A stretch of DNA of 41,149 bases from Henriciella sp. (lineage in GTDB: Bacteria; Pseudomonadota; Alphaproteobacteria; Caulobacterales; Hyphomonadaceae). Positions 8,101 through 16,466 of the stretch are shown here, piece after piece; positions within the stretch are counted from its first letter, which is position 1, and each line of letters starts with the position of its first letter. A program made the position numbers and the translations under genes. The stretch is from positions 1 through 41,149 of the forward strand of contig JABSQA010000015.1 in the NCBI GenBank assembly GCA_013213825.1. The letters are read 5' to 3'. The notes beneath the pieces were generated by a model. The model had not been told where the DNA came from, ran no database searches, and saw only the letters and a program-made list of their open reading frames with translations.

Positions 8101-9057
8101 GCGAAAACCTTTGCGCGAATCGAAGACGCATTAAAGCCTTTTGCAGCGCGCATTTCGCCCCTCGTCCTCTCTGATGATGGACAAATGACCTATCCTTGGG
8201 GCGAGAGTGAGGCAAAAGCTGCGATCGCGTTTGGGACAACAGATGCCTATTTCAGTCCCGCAGCGATGACATTCTTCAAAACGCTCCTCGATTTTGAGCA
8301 ATTGGATTGGTTTCAATCCTCTGCGGCGGGCACGGAGCATCCGATGATCCAGGCGATCGGAAAGAAAGCGTCTTTATTCAGCGGCAGTCACGAACAGTCC
8401 GAAGCGATTGCTGAATGGGTATTATGGGCGGGGCTCGATTATTTCCAAACCGGTCAAGCGCGGCGTGATGCGCAATCGGAACGGACCTGGGCGCGCCTGC
8501 CATCTCGCGAAATCGGCCGATCCAAATGGTTGATCTTTGGGTTTGGTGCGATTGGACAGTCTTGCGGTCGGCGCTTGCGAGCCCTTGGTGCTGAGGTCAC
8601 GGGCGTGCGTCGGACGCCAGGCGAGTCGGAGGCGGCAGATCGAATGGTCACGCCCGATGTCGCGAATGAGATATTACCTGATGCTGATGTGGTTTTGTTC
8701 TCAATGCCGCTTACCGAAGCGACAGAGAGCATGGCTGATTCGCGCTTTTTCTCGCGCATGAAGCCAGGCAGCTTGTTCTTGAATGTGGGACGTGGCGGAT
8801 TGGTCGACGAAGCAGCTCTGATGGCGGCTCTGGACTCGGGTCAACCCGCACAGGCCTATTTGGACGTGGTTCGCGAAGAGCCATTGTTGGCGGATAGTCC
8901 AATATGGACACATCCAAACATCGTTTTGACCCCGCATATCTCAGCCCTGACCGAAGGCTCCAAGCTTCGCACGGATCAAGTCTTCCTTTCAAACTTGGCC
9001 TTATTCTTTGATCAAAAACCCCTTCGCAACGCGGTCATGCCCGACGCCTTTTCGTGA
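8080..9057 (+). CDS. D-2-hydroxyacid dehydrogenase (NAD-dependent)
   Basis: 325 residues with the D-isomer-specific 2-hydroxyacid dehydrogenase fold. The Rossmann motif is LIFGFGAIGQSCGRRL (GFGAIG at 154-159). Catalytic residues are visible: Arg238 in NVGRGGLVDE, Glu267 in DVVREEPL and His286 in LTPHIS. The family reduces 2-oxoacids or oxidises D-2-hydroxyacids such as glyoxylate, hydroxypyruvate or phosphoglycerate. The exact substrate is not clear. The N-terminal catalytic half is short and divergent. The start is set by the strong ribosome site at 8067. The first 21 bases overlap the start of the divergent DUF2385 gene. The next gene begins 28 bases after the stop and may be cotranscribed. 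Confidence 0.92.
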   Translation: MWQLLIHAKTFARIEDALKPFAARISPLVLSDDGQMTYPWGESEAKAAIAFGTTDAYFSPAAMTFFKTLLDFEQLDWFQSSAAGTEHPMIQAIGKKASLFSGSHEQSEAIAEWVLWAGLDYFQTGQARRDAQSERTWARLPSREIGRSKWLIFGFGAIGQSCGRRLRALGAEVTGVRRTPGESEAADRMVTPDVANEILPDADVVLFSMPLTEATESMADSRFFSRMKPGSLFLNVGRGGLVDEAALMAALDSGQPAQAYLDVVREEPLLADSPIWTHPNIVLTPHISALTEGSKLRTDQVFLSNLALFFDQKPLRNAVMPDAFS

Positions 9058-9085
9058 TTGGCGACATTTGTGGCATACTCTGCGT

Positions 9086-9988
9086 ATGGCACATCTTAGT
9101 CGGCCAAAGATCTGGACACCAAACAGCAGATTGTTCTGTCTCACTCTGCTAATGTTCGGATGGCTGATGTGTACGGCGTCGGCAACGGAGCGCGAGGCTC
9201 TCAGCTTGCAAGAGAACGCCGAGAATTGGCCGATCACCCTGATTTCCGTAAACGGCCAGACCACAACGGCCTTATTGGATACCGGGGCAACCATTGCAAT
9301 GATCGATGATGACCTGTTCGCGGCAGATGTGATCGATGCAGCGATTCCTGAAACGCGCCTATTGGGTATTGGCGGCCAACGTATGGTCCCGGTGGCGCGG
9401 ATTTCGTCTCTCAAGGCTGGCACGTGGGCTTGGAGTGATTTACGCGTCGCCGTGAATACGGAAGACGAGTTTCCGCTGCAACAAAATATATTGCCGACCT
9501 CCATCTTCCAATCTGAAGTGGTCGATTTTGATTTTCCAAACGGTCGTGTTGAACTCTATAATGGGGATCCGCAACGCATCCGCGGCACCGATCGCAACAT
9601 CATGGCGTACACGCCGTATGAGGGTTTGATCCTGATTGATATCCGCATCGCTGGCGCGCCTGGGAAAGCCCTTATCGACACAGGGGCGAGTGTTAGTTTT
9701 CTCAATCCGAGTTTCGCAGTTCATGCAGGCGGTGTGCGTCGGATTGAAGACGAACAGGACCTATTTGGCAGCGATCTTGAGCGCAATCCGGTGAAAATTT
9801 ACCGCTTCCGAAACTTGCGATTTGGCAGCCACCGCGTGTCGGAGTTTGATATTCCAGTCCTCGAAACTGAGATGTTTGCCGAACTTGGCTTGGGCGATCA
9901 GCCAGTCATGGTCTTGGGGATGGACCTGCTTGAACACTTCCGCGTACAAATCGATCAGAAGCAACAAAAACTGATTTTGGTCCGCTAA
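9086..9988 (+). CDS. Exported retropepsin-like aspartic protease with two DTGA motifs
   Basis: About 300 residues. An N-terminal hydrophobic stretch (FCLTLLMFGWLMCTASA) indicates export to the periplasm. Two retropepsin-like halves follow. The first has ALLDTGATIAMID (Asp65) and ends with VDFDFPNGRVELY; the second has ALIDTGASVSFLN (Asp198) and ends with VLGMDLLEHFRVQID. Both halves show the family order strand, DTGA, glycine-rich flap region, then hydrophobic-G-x-D-x-L. If both aspartates are used, one chain could form a complete two-aspartate active site, as in pepsin. The family corresponds to the Asp_protease_2-type domains (clan AA). The ATG at 9086 is chosen because the longer open frame from 9008 overlaps the upstream dehydrogenase and lacks a proper signal peptide start. 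The natural substrate is unknown. Confidence 0.85.
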   Translation: MAHLSRPKIWTPNSRLFCLTLLMFGWLMCTASATEREALSLQENAENWPITLISVNGQTTTALLDTGATIAMIDDDLFAADVIDAAIPETRLLGIGGQRMVPVARISSLKAGTWAWSDLRVAVNTEDEFPLQQNILPTSIFQSEVVDFDFPNGRVELYNGDPQRIRGTDRNIMAYTPYEGLILIDIRIAGAPGKALIDTGASVSFLNPSFAVHAGGVRRIEDEQDLFGSDLERNPVKIYRFRNLRFGSHRVSEFDIPVLETEMFAELGLGDQPVMVLGMDLLEHFRVQIDQKQQKLILVR

Positions 9989-10076
9989 TTAAACGTCCCC
10001 CCGAATAAGCCGTTGCTTTCCCTACCGTTACGCCCTCGACTGAAAGGAAAGAACCTAAAACTGGGAGATTCAGCCA

Positions 10077-10862
10077 ATGGCTTACGCACCTTTTGATTTA
10101 ACTGGAAAAGTCGCACTCGTAACGGGCGGCAATCGCGGCATTGGCATGGGCATGGCGCAGGCGCTCGCCGCTTCGAATGCCAGCGTTGCGATTTGGGGTC
10201 GCAAAGCCGACGCCAATCAAGCCGCCATTGAAGCTCTTTCAGGGTTGGGCACCGGCGAAGTTAAGGCGTGGAGTGTGGACGTTGCCGACGAACAGGCCGT
10301 GGTGGATGCAACGGCCGATGTTGTGTCCTCGATGGGGCGTATAGATTCTTGTTTTGCCAATGCTGGCGTCGGGTTCGGCGCATCCAGTTTCGCCGAAATG
10401 ACGACCGAGATTTGGCGCAAGAACATGGTCGTCAATCTAGATGGCGCCTTCTGGACATTGCGCGAGAGTGTCAAGCACATGACGGAGCGCGCCAAAGCCG
10501 GGGACCCAGGTGGTTCCGTCGTTGGCGTCGCCTCCTTAGCCGGAATTGAAGGCGCGGCGCGCAATCAAGCCTACGCAGCGACCAAAGGCGGGCTGCCATC
10601 CATGATCCGCGGGATCGCTTCAGAATGCGGCCGCTATGGCATTCGCGCGAATTCTATTCTGCCGGGTTGGATTGCCACTGACATGACCTCCATGGCGCAA
10701 GACAATGATGTGTTCACGACCAAGGTCATATCGCGGGTACCCATTCGGCGTTGGGGTGAACCAGAAGACTTTGGCGGGATGGCGGTCTACCTCGCCAGTG
10801 ATGCCTCACGCTATCATTCTGGCACCACGTTGATCATTGATGGTGGATACGCGATTTTCTAG
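10077..10862 (+). CDS. SDR family NAD(P)-dependent oxidoreductase
   Basis: Classical short-chain dehydrogenase/reductase of 261 residues, the usual family length. Cofactor motif VTGGNRGIGMG at 15-25, structural NAG at 95-97, catalytic Ser153 in VVGVASLAG, and Tyr166-x-x-x-Lys170 in YAATKGG. The C-terminal SILPGWIATDM and the DGG-Y end are typical of FabG/glucose 1-dehydrogenase-like members. The substrate is not predictable. GGGAG lies 8 bases upstream of the ATG. Its TAG stop lies in a CTAG palindrome that is also the stop of the convergent membrane-protein gene. Confidence 0.93.
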   Translation: MAYAPFDLTGKVALVTGGNRGIGMGMAQALAASNASVAIWGRKADANQAAIEALSGLGTGEVKAWSVDVADEQAVVDATADVVSSMGRIDSCFANAGVGFGASSFAEMTTEIWRKNMVVNLDGAFWTLRESVKHMTERAKAGDPGGSVVGVASLAGIEGAARNQAYAATKGGLPSMIRGIASECGRYGIRANSILPGWIATDMTSMAQDNDVFTTKVISRVPIRRWGEPEDFGGMAVYLASDASRYHSGTTLIIDGGYAIF

Positions 10863-12667
10863 TCGGTCGGCTTTGGCGCGATACGGTATACGCGGAGCAC
10901 GCCTTCTGTTTCATCGATCGGTCCTTCTGGGATGAGCCAGTCAGGCGTTTGATTTTGATTGAGGCGCGCGGCGAGGCTGTCCGACCATCGCGCGCCATAT
11001 CGATCCGTTTCAGGCAATCCAGCACAATATGCCAAATGTGTCGCTTGCATCTCGAGCAACCGATCATGGGCAAGATCAAGATCACCGATCAGCACGAGGC
11101 TGGCACGTTCGATCCCTTGAATATTGCGATGGTATGGGCCGACGAAAACAGAGTGTTGTGTGTAGGTCAGAACGGGAATGCCGAGATCAATCGGCGTGTG
11201 AATCTTCATCTCCGGAAGATCGGCCAACGCTCTGATAGGCTCAGGATCTGTACATTGAAGACCGAGCGCACCCGAGAGTTGATGCCCGCGCGCCGGCGCG
11301 AACGCCATTTCACCGACCATGCGCCACGTCATTGGCGCCAGAAGAATAACAGATGCGGCAAAGATCAGCAGTGGTTTCGATCCGCGTTTTGCTCGCCAGT
11401 CTGCCATTAGCACGCCAACCAGCCAACCAGCGCTGACAACCGCAAAGACGTGCGAGAAGGATTGTCCGCGTACTTGCCAGGCAGTCAAAGCAATAGCCAA
11501 GCCGAGCATGATAGCTGCGCCCACTCCTCCAAGTCGTTGCGCAGGCTTCGCTTTTAAGATCATGAATGCGGCGGCGATGCTTGCGACAATGAGGCTGCCA
11601 AATACTGAGAGGACCTGATCCAATCTTTGTGCGAGCAATTGCGGTAGAGATTGTGCTTCGGCGACCACGTTTAACCACGTGTCTCTGACTGTGTCGGGAA
11701 TGGCGGCATATGGATCGTTGAAACAGGCTGGGTTCACCCAAACGAACGCCGCTAAGGTCAATGCTGCGGCAATCAGCCCAATGCCCAGACGCTTTGGCCA
11801 ATCGTCAAAAAAGCCTCCAAACACGCCGATGAGCGTGAGCAATATGCCGCCAGTGACAAAGGCAGCCCAATGTGAACTCCCATAGGCGTCACAAACCATG
11901 CGCTGAGGTCCGAATCCTGGTGCGTCGAGGATTAAGAAGGCTGTTGCGAACACGACCAGGCCGATCCCTGTCGCGCTCAGACGCACCGCTTCACGATGGC
12001 CGCGGACGACCCAAAACAGACCAGCTATGGCGATCAAGCCCGCAGCATAAGGCAGCGCTTCAACCGCGATGCTCATCGCAGCGCACAAGCTCAGCGCAAG
12101 CAAAACGCCTGAACGAGCGCTCAAACGCGGGCTGACCAGCGCCGTAAATCCAGCGAGGACGCACACGACGACGAACCCATGATGGTCAATGCGACCGGGC
12201 CAAAAGTTCGAAAATGCGGGGGAGCCAACGAAGAACAGCAAGCCAAACAATTGGCCCATCCGGTTGACACCCAAACGCGCCATAAGCGTGAACAGCAAAG
12301 CCATGGCCACCGCGAAAAGCGTGAGGGGCCAAAAGCCAGCGGCTAGCATTTCTGCTGTGGGTGCGCCGAAGAACGGCGTCATCAACCAAATCAAGCCCGC
12401 TAGAAACAAGTCGGGCAGGCGCGACCAATGCATCGCGCCGCCTTCCGGGGTTAGCAATCTGGATTGACCCACATCATGCCAGGCTTGACCGGCCAGCAGA
12501 TCGCGCACTTGCTGCAAGCGCATCATATCATCCGTTCCGGGAAGCCCGTTGCTGAATAGGGCAGGCAACCTTGCCGAAAGCGCGGCGAGGGCGATGAAGC
12601 CGCACACCCAGAGAATCCACTTTCCATGGTTGAACATCCCGTCGGGAGACGGTGTTAGGCTTGTCAT
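10859..12667 (-). CDS. Polytopic membrane protein, GT-C glycosyltransferase-like
   Basis: 602 residues with roughly 12 hydrophobic segments over the first 450 and a soluble C-terminal part. After the first membrane helix comes GLPGTDDMMRLQQVRDLL (acidic pair at Asp46-Asp47), then LTPEGGAMHWSRLPDLF. An acidic pair in the first outer loop followed by an 'x-x-x-x-R' and a P-x-G-x-x-x-x-W-x-x-L-x-D segment resembles GT-C enzymes of the STT3/AglB and ArnT type, which use lipid-linked sugars on the periplasmic side. I do not see the WWDYG catalytic motif of oligosaccharyltransferases in the C-terminal part. So the fold is supported by pattern only, and the activity is unknown. It is monocistronic as far as visible; the stop overlaps the SDR stop by 4 bases. 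Confidence 0.7.
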   Translation of the reverse strand: MTSLTPSPDGMFNHGKWILWVCGFIALAALSARLPALFSNGLPGTDDMMRLQQVRDLLAGQAWHDVGQSRLLTPEGGAMHWSRLPDLFLAGLIWLMTPFFGAPTAEMLAAGFWPLTLFAVAMALLFTLMARLGVNRMGQLFGLLFFVGSPAFSNFWPGRIDHHGFVVVCVLAGFTALVSPRLSARSGVLLALSLCAAMSIAVEALPYAAGLIAIAGLFWVVRGHREAVRLSATGIGLVVFATAFLILDAPGFGPQRMVCDAYGSSHWAAFVTGGILLTLIGVFGGFFDDWPKRLGIGLIAAALTLAAFVWVNPACFNDPYAAIPDTVRDTWLNVVAEAQSLPQLLAQRLDQVLSVFGSLIVASIAAAFMILKAKPAQRLGGVGAAIMLGLAIALTAWQVRGQSFSHVFAVVSAGWLVGVLMADWRAKRGSKPLLIFAASVILLAPMTWRMVGEMAFAPARGHQLSGALGLQCTDPEPIRALADLPEMKIHTPIDLGIPVLTYTQHSVFVGPYHRNIQGIERASLVLIGDLDLAHDRLLEMQATHLAYCAGLPETDRYGARWSDSLAARLNQNQTPDWLIPEGPIDETEGVLRVYRIAPKPTD

Positions 12668-12772
12668 TTGAGCGTCCCCGCAGATTTGGAATAGTCTCGC
12701 AGGCTTTTGCTATGACAGGCTGAGGTTACGAAAACGCTTTTTTGTGGGAACGATTTGGGCCGTGAGACGTGA

Positions 12773-12802
12773 AAAAGCCCGCACCTTTCGGCACGGGCTT
12801 TT
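12773..12802 (-). terminator. Terminator downstream of the acidic lipoprotein gene
   Basis: AAAAGCCCG (12773-12781) and CGGGCTTTT (12794-12802) form a perfect 9-bp stem, with further CC/GG pairing inside the loop. Read on the minus strand, it ends in a run of five T. It lies 69 bases after the stop of the gene at 12871-13218. The symmetric A/T arms allow action in both directions. Confidence 0.8.
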
Positions 12803-12870
12803 CAGCTTGTTTGGACTTTTGCGACGGGCGATTATTCTAATCGAAATGGCGTCGCAAGGTTCCGTTAGAC

Positions 12871-13218
12871 CTATTCTTCGGTCGCTTCTTCGGCGGCGTC
12901 CTCAACGGCGTCGACGATGTCTGTGACGGTTTCGTCAACAGCGTCTGCAGCTTCATCGGCAGCACCTTCTGCTGCGTCAACGACGTCACCGACGGCGTCT
13001 TCAGCCGCGTCGACTGCATCGCCAGCTGCTTCTTCTGTTGCATCCGCGGCATCAGAAGCGGCTTCAACCGTCGCGTCTACTGCATCGTCTGCGGCCTCAA
13101 CTGTTGCGTCAACAGCATCTGCAGCTGCGTCGGCGGTGGCATCAGCTGCTTCTTCTGCAGCTGTACATGCGACCAGTCCTGAAGCCGCCAGTGCGGCAAT
13201 CCAAAGTTTCATGCTCAT
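12871..13218 (-). CDS. Small acidic lipoprotein of 11-residue repeats
   Basis: 115 residues. The N-terminus MSMKLWIAALAASGLVAC is a lipoprotein signal with lipobox LVAC (Cys18). Residues 23-110 are eight consecutive 11-residue units, for example DAVDATVEAAD, DAVDATVEAAS, DAADATEEAAG and DAVDAAEDAVG, with no gap between them. The mature part has no Lys, Arg or His and consists almost entirely of Ala, Asp, Glu, Val and Thr. An 11-residue period suits a long right-handed or straight amphipathic helix, as in LEA group 3 proteins or apolipoproteins, so a membrane-surface or periplasmic spacer/protective role is possible (inference). GGGGA precedes the ATG-AGC-ATG start and a terminator follows. 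The function is unknown. Confidence 0.82.
   Translation of the reverse strand: MSMKLWIAALAASGLVACTAAEEAADATADAAADAVDATVEAADDAVDATVEAASDAADATEEAAGDAVDAAEDAVGDVVDAAEGAADEAADAVDETVTDIVDAVEDAAEEATEE
12889..13152 (-). repeat. Eight in-frame 33-bp tandem repeats (11-residue units)
   Basis: The coding sequence for residues 23-110 of the acidic lipoprotein consists of eight degenerate 33-base units. The repeat is much clearer in protein than in DNA. It suggests growth by internal duplication with selection for the helical pattern. Confidence 0.8.
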
Positions 13219-13380
13219 TGTCTCTTCCCCTCTAGAAGATAGCCTTCATTGGCATCGGTCAGAATACAGGAATCGGACGAGAAAGTCAGAGTAAAACTGC
13301 AAAACCCAAAAATCTGCCCAATTTCCGCGCGGGAACGCCTTGTCTTGCCGCAAGGTTGCGCCCGTATGAGGCAAGAAAAC

Positions 13381-13386
13381 AGGAGG
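13381..13386 (+). promoter_or_regulatory. Ribosome binding site fixing the nitronate monooxygenase start
   Basis: A perfect AGGAGG lies 5 bases before the ATG at 13392. It rules out the upstream in-frame ATG at 13356 as the main start. TTGTCT (around 13343) and TATGAG (around 13367) 19 bases apart are a weak candidate promoter. Confidence 0.8.
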
Positions 13387-13391
13387 TTTCG

Positions 13392-14375
13392 ATGGGAATT
13401 CATACCCCGCTTTGCGATTTTTTAGGCATAAAACACCCCATTATGCTGGCTGGAATGGGTGGAGTTTCTTATGCCGAGTTGGCGGCTGCCATGTGCAATG
13501 CTGGCGGGTATGGTGTGCTCGGTATGGCTGGAACGTCGCCGGAATTCATCGAATCGCAAATGGCGCGCGTGAAAGAACTGACCGATAAGCCATTCGGGGT
13601 CGACCTCCTCGCTGCAGACCCGGCGAGCTTGGAAAAGAGCGTCGATGTGATCATCGCAGGTGGCGCAGACAGTTTTGTCGCGGGCCTGGGCGTGCCTTTG
13701 CCGATCATGAAACGCCTGAAAGACGCTGGCGTTAAAGTGATGGTGGTTGGCGGCGCTGTGAAACATGCGATCAAAGCCGAACAAGCCGGTTGCGACGCCG
13801 TGATCCTGCAAGGCGGCGAAGGCGGCGGTCATACGGGGCTCGTTGGCACTTTGCCTTTAGTGGCCCAAGCCGTTGAAGCGGTAAACATTCCTGTGGTGGC
13901 CGCGGGCGGGATATATGATGGCCGCGGATTGGCAGCGGCATTGTCATTAGGTGCTGTTGGCGTCTGGATGGGCACACGTTTCATCGCCTCTGCAGAAGCC
14001 CATGCAGCGCAGACCTATAAGGAAACAGTGGTTGGCGCTGGCGACACAGATACGACTCGCACACGCTGTTATTCTGGCAAACCGATGCGTTGTCGGACCA
14101 ATGACTATATCCTCGATTGGGAAAGCCGTCCTGACGATATTCAAGCTTTCCCGATGCAAGCCATCCATTCGGTTCAGACCGATGTGATTGGCGGTATTGG
14201 CGGTGTCACGGACGAGGCGCGTTTGGATTCGACCAAGTCATGCTTTGCCATGGGTCAATCGGCGGGTGGCGTGAAAGATATCTTGCCGGTGAAAGATATT
14301 GTCGACCGTATCATCGATGAAGCTGAAACAGCGATTGGTAAGGTCTCTGCGCTCCGTGTCAGCGAGTCTGTTTAA
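13392..14375 (+). CDS. Nitronate monooxygenase / FabK-like FMN enzyme
   Basis: 327 residues of the NMO (2-nitropropane dioxygenase, PF03060) TIM-barrel family, which binds FMN. The start IHTPLCDFLGIKHPIMLAGM, the phosphate-binding VVAAGGIYDGRGLAAALSLG segment and the catalytic-His loop QGGEGGGHTG are all present. Such enzymes oxidise alkyl nitronates; related ones are enoyl-ACP reductases, and the two are hard to separate by eye. The GCDAVILQGGEGGGHTG form fits the nitronate monooxygenase side. It stands alone between a divergent lipoprotein gene and the S9 peptidase gene, with 64 bases between its stop and the peptidase start. Confidence 0.88.
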   Translation: MGIHTPLCDFLGIKHPIMLAGMGGVSYAELAAAMCNAGGYGVLGMAGTSPEFIESQMARVKELTDKPFGVDLLAADPASLEKSVDVIIAGGADSFVAGLGVPLPIMKRLKDAGVKVMVVGGAVKHAIKAEQAGCDAVILQGGEGGGHTGLVGTLPLVAQAVEAVNIPVVAAGGIYDGRGLAAALSLGAVGVWMGTRFIASAEAHAAQTYKETVVGAGDTDTTRTRCYSGKPMRCRTNDYILDWESRPDDIQAFPMQAIHSVQTDVIGGIGGVTDEARLDSTKSCFAMGQSAGGVKDILPVKDIVDRIIDEAETAIGKVSALRVSESV

Positions 14376-14405
14376 GCTCGCCAAGCGCCGCCTCCACTGC
14401 TACGG

Positions 14406-14413
14406 TTAACCAT
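14406..14413 (+). promoter_or_regulatory. CtrA half-site-like sequence upstream of the S9 peptidase gene
   Basis: TTAACCAT, 27 bases before the ATG at 14440, equals the half-site reported for the alphaproteobacterial cell-cycle regulator CtrA, and a second TTAA follows six bases after the first. An 8-base match is weak evidence on its own. Confidence 0.3.
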
Positions 14414-14439
14414 ACTTAAGCATTGGAGGGATCGTACTT

Positions 14440-16452
14440 ATGTGGAAACCACTCATTGGTGTATCTGCGCTGGCTTTAATGACGGCGTGTGCCAGCACAG
14501 GCAATATAGAAACAGAACCGGTGGTCGCAGACGCGCCACCTGTGCTCGAAGAGGTCGTTGAAGACGTTGTAGATGTGGTGGTCGAACCGGTCGCATTCGA
14601 GACCTATTCGGCAGAGGCCTTCTTCCAGACAACAAGTTTCGGCTTGGCCAATGGTAGTGGCTATGTCTGGTCCAGTGATGACAGCAAAATTCTCGCCCAT
14701 TCAGACGGCAGTGGTGTATTCAACGCGATTGCCATTTCTGCCGATGGTAGCGTTACGGAACTGACCAATTCAGAAACCGACGCCCATTTTGTGCAGTCAT
14801 TCTTTCCCGGCGATGATCGCATCATCGTGACAGCGGACCAAGGCGGGAATGAGCTCAATCATATCTATGTGGTCGAGCTCGATGGCACATTGGTCGACGT
14901 GACGCCAGGCGAAAATGTCAAAGCCTTCTTTGGCGGCTGGCGCGCCGATGATGCGGTTTTCTATGTCTGGCATAATGGTCGAGACAGCGCGAATTTTGAT
15001 CTTTATTCGGTCGATCCGGCTGATTATTCGACCACAATGGTGTTCGAGAATCCGGGCTTCCAACCGGGAGCTTTAAGCGATAGCGGGCGCTGGCTGGCGC
15101 TCGACAAACCACGCACCAGCGCAGATTCAGATGTCTATGTTGTCGATCTGTCAGCAGAAATGCCCGAGCCCGTTCTGGTCACTGAACATGAAGGCAATAT
15201 TGCCCATGGCACTTATGGGTTCTCGCCGGATGAAAGTAAGCTGATCTACAGCACCAATGAGTTTGGGGAATTCAGTCAGGCTTGGACTCACGATCTTGAG
15301 ACCGGCGAAAAAGCTGTGCTGATTGAGGCGGATTGGGATGTCAGCTTTGTCTTCTATTCGCCAAGCGGACGCTATCGCGTGCATGCGATCAATGCGGATG
15401 GACTGACCGACCTCACCATTCTCGACACAACAAGTGATGAGAGCGTCACGCTGAATGGCGTACCTGAAGGTGAGCTCGGGCAAATCAGATTCTCGCGCGA
15501 TGAGTCGAAAATTGCATTTGGTCTGAATACGGACACCTCGCCCTACAATCTCTATATGACGGAGCTGGGTGGCGAAGCTGTTCGTCTTACCGATGCTTTG
15601 AATCCGGAGATTGAAGAAGCGAACCTCGTCACCGCCACCGTCGAGCGGTTTGAAGCGTCAGACGGCGTCGTGATTCCGGGTATCATGTACAAGCCTCAGC
15701 AGGCGTCCGCAGAAACCCCGGTCCCGGCGATTGTTTTTGTACATGGCGGCCCCGGCGGCCAGACAACGCGCGGCTATAGCGCTCTGATCCAGCATTTGGT
15801 CAATCATGGCTATGCTGTCTATGGCGCCAACAATCGCGGCTCATCTGGCTATGGAAAGACCTTCTTCCATATGGATGATAAGCGTCACGGCGAGGAGGAC
15901 CTACGCGACATTGTCGAAGCCGGTCACTATTTGCGCAGCCTCGACTGGGTCGATGACGAAAAAGTGGGCGTCATGGGTGGCTCTTATGGTGGATTCATGA
16001 CGGCGGCGGCGCTGACCTTCCATCCCGAAGAGTTCGAAGTCGGCGTGAATATTTTTGGCGTCACCAATTGGGTGCGGACACTGCAGAGCATTCCAGATTG
16101 GTGGGCGGCGTTCCGTGAAGCCTTGTATGATGAAATGGGTGATCCAGCGACAGATGCTGAACGTCACCGGGCCATTTCACCGCTCTTCCATGCGGAGAAT
16201 GTGACCAAACCTATGCTCGTGGTTCAGGGCGCCAATGACCCGCGCGTCCTGCAAGTGGAAAGCGATGAACTGGTCGCCGCCATTCGTGATAATGGGGTGC
16301 ATGTGGAATACGTGCTGTTCCCAGACGAAGGCCATGGCTTCTTGCGAAAAGAGAACCGGATCACCGCCTCTGAAGCTTATGTCACATTCCTCGACACCTA
16401 TTTGAAAGGTGAGGGTGCTGCCCCTGAGGGTGAAGCAGAGACCGAGTCTTAA
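14440..16452 (+). CDS. S9 family peptidase (prolyl oligopeptidase/acylaminoacyl-peptidase type), lipoprotein
   Basis: 670 residues. The signal [17 protein letters not shown] has lipobox LMTAC, so it is likely an envelope lipoprotein. A linker rich in Val/Glu/Asp follows, then a seven-bladed beta-propeller (about 60-390) with repeated SPDESK/SRDESK-type turns. The alpha/beta-hydrolase domain follows: HGGPGGQ oxyanion region, GGSYGGFMT with Ser515, GANDPRV with Asp600 and GHGF with His632. The catalytic triad is complete. It should cleave short peptides, with specificity undetermined. AGGGA precedes the ATG. It converges on phoB with only 14 bases between stops and no terminator visible. Confidence 0.93.
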   Translation: MWKPLIGVSALALMTACASTGNIETEPVVADAPPVLEEVVEDVVDVVVEPVAFETYSAEAFFQTTSFGLANGSGYVWSSDDSKILAHSDGSGVFNAIAISADGSVTELTNSETDAHFVQSFFPGDDRIIVTADQGGNELNHIYVVELDGTLVDVTPGENVKAFFGGWRADDAVFYVWHNGRDSANFDLYSVDPADYSTTMVFENPGFQPGALSDSGRWLALDKPRTSADSDVYVVDLSAEMPEPVLVTEHEGNIAHGTYGFSPDESKLIYSTNEFGEFSQAWTHDLETGEKAVLIEADWDVSFVFYSPSGRYRVHAINADGLTDLTILDTTSDESVTLNGVPEGELGQIRFSRDESKIAFGLNTDTSPYNLYMTELGGEAVRLTDALNPEIEEANLVTATVERFEASDGVVIPGIMYKPQQASAETPVPAIVFVHGGPGGQTTRGYSALIQHLVNHGYAVYGANNRGSSGYGKTFFHMDDKRHGEEDLRDIVEAGHYLRSLDWVDDEKVGVMGGSYGGFMTAAALTFHPEEFEVGVNIFGVTNWVRTLQSIPDWWAAFREALYDEMGDPATDAERHRAISPLFHAENVTKPMLVVQGANDPRVLQVESDELVAAIRDNGVHVEYVLFPDEGHGFLRKENRITASEAYVTFLDTYLKGEGAAPEGEAETES

Positions 16453-16466
16453 GACCGGCCAGTAAC

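Noticed and set aside
12889-13152. 33-bp repeats as a CRISPR or noncoding tandem array
   Set aside because: The units are degenerate, contiguous with no spacers, and in frame with an 11-residue protein period.
12917-13294. Plus-strand Ser/Ala-rich open frame of 125 residues opposite the acidic lipoprotein
   Set aside because: It is the mirror of the Ala/Asp/Glu repeats on the other strand. The minus-strand gene has a lipobox, ribosome site, terminator and exact 11-residue register; this one has none.
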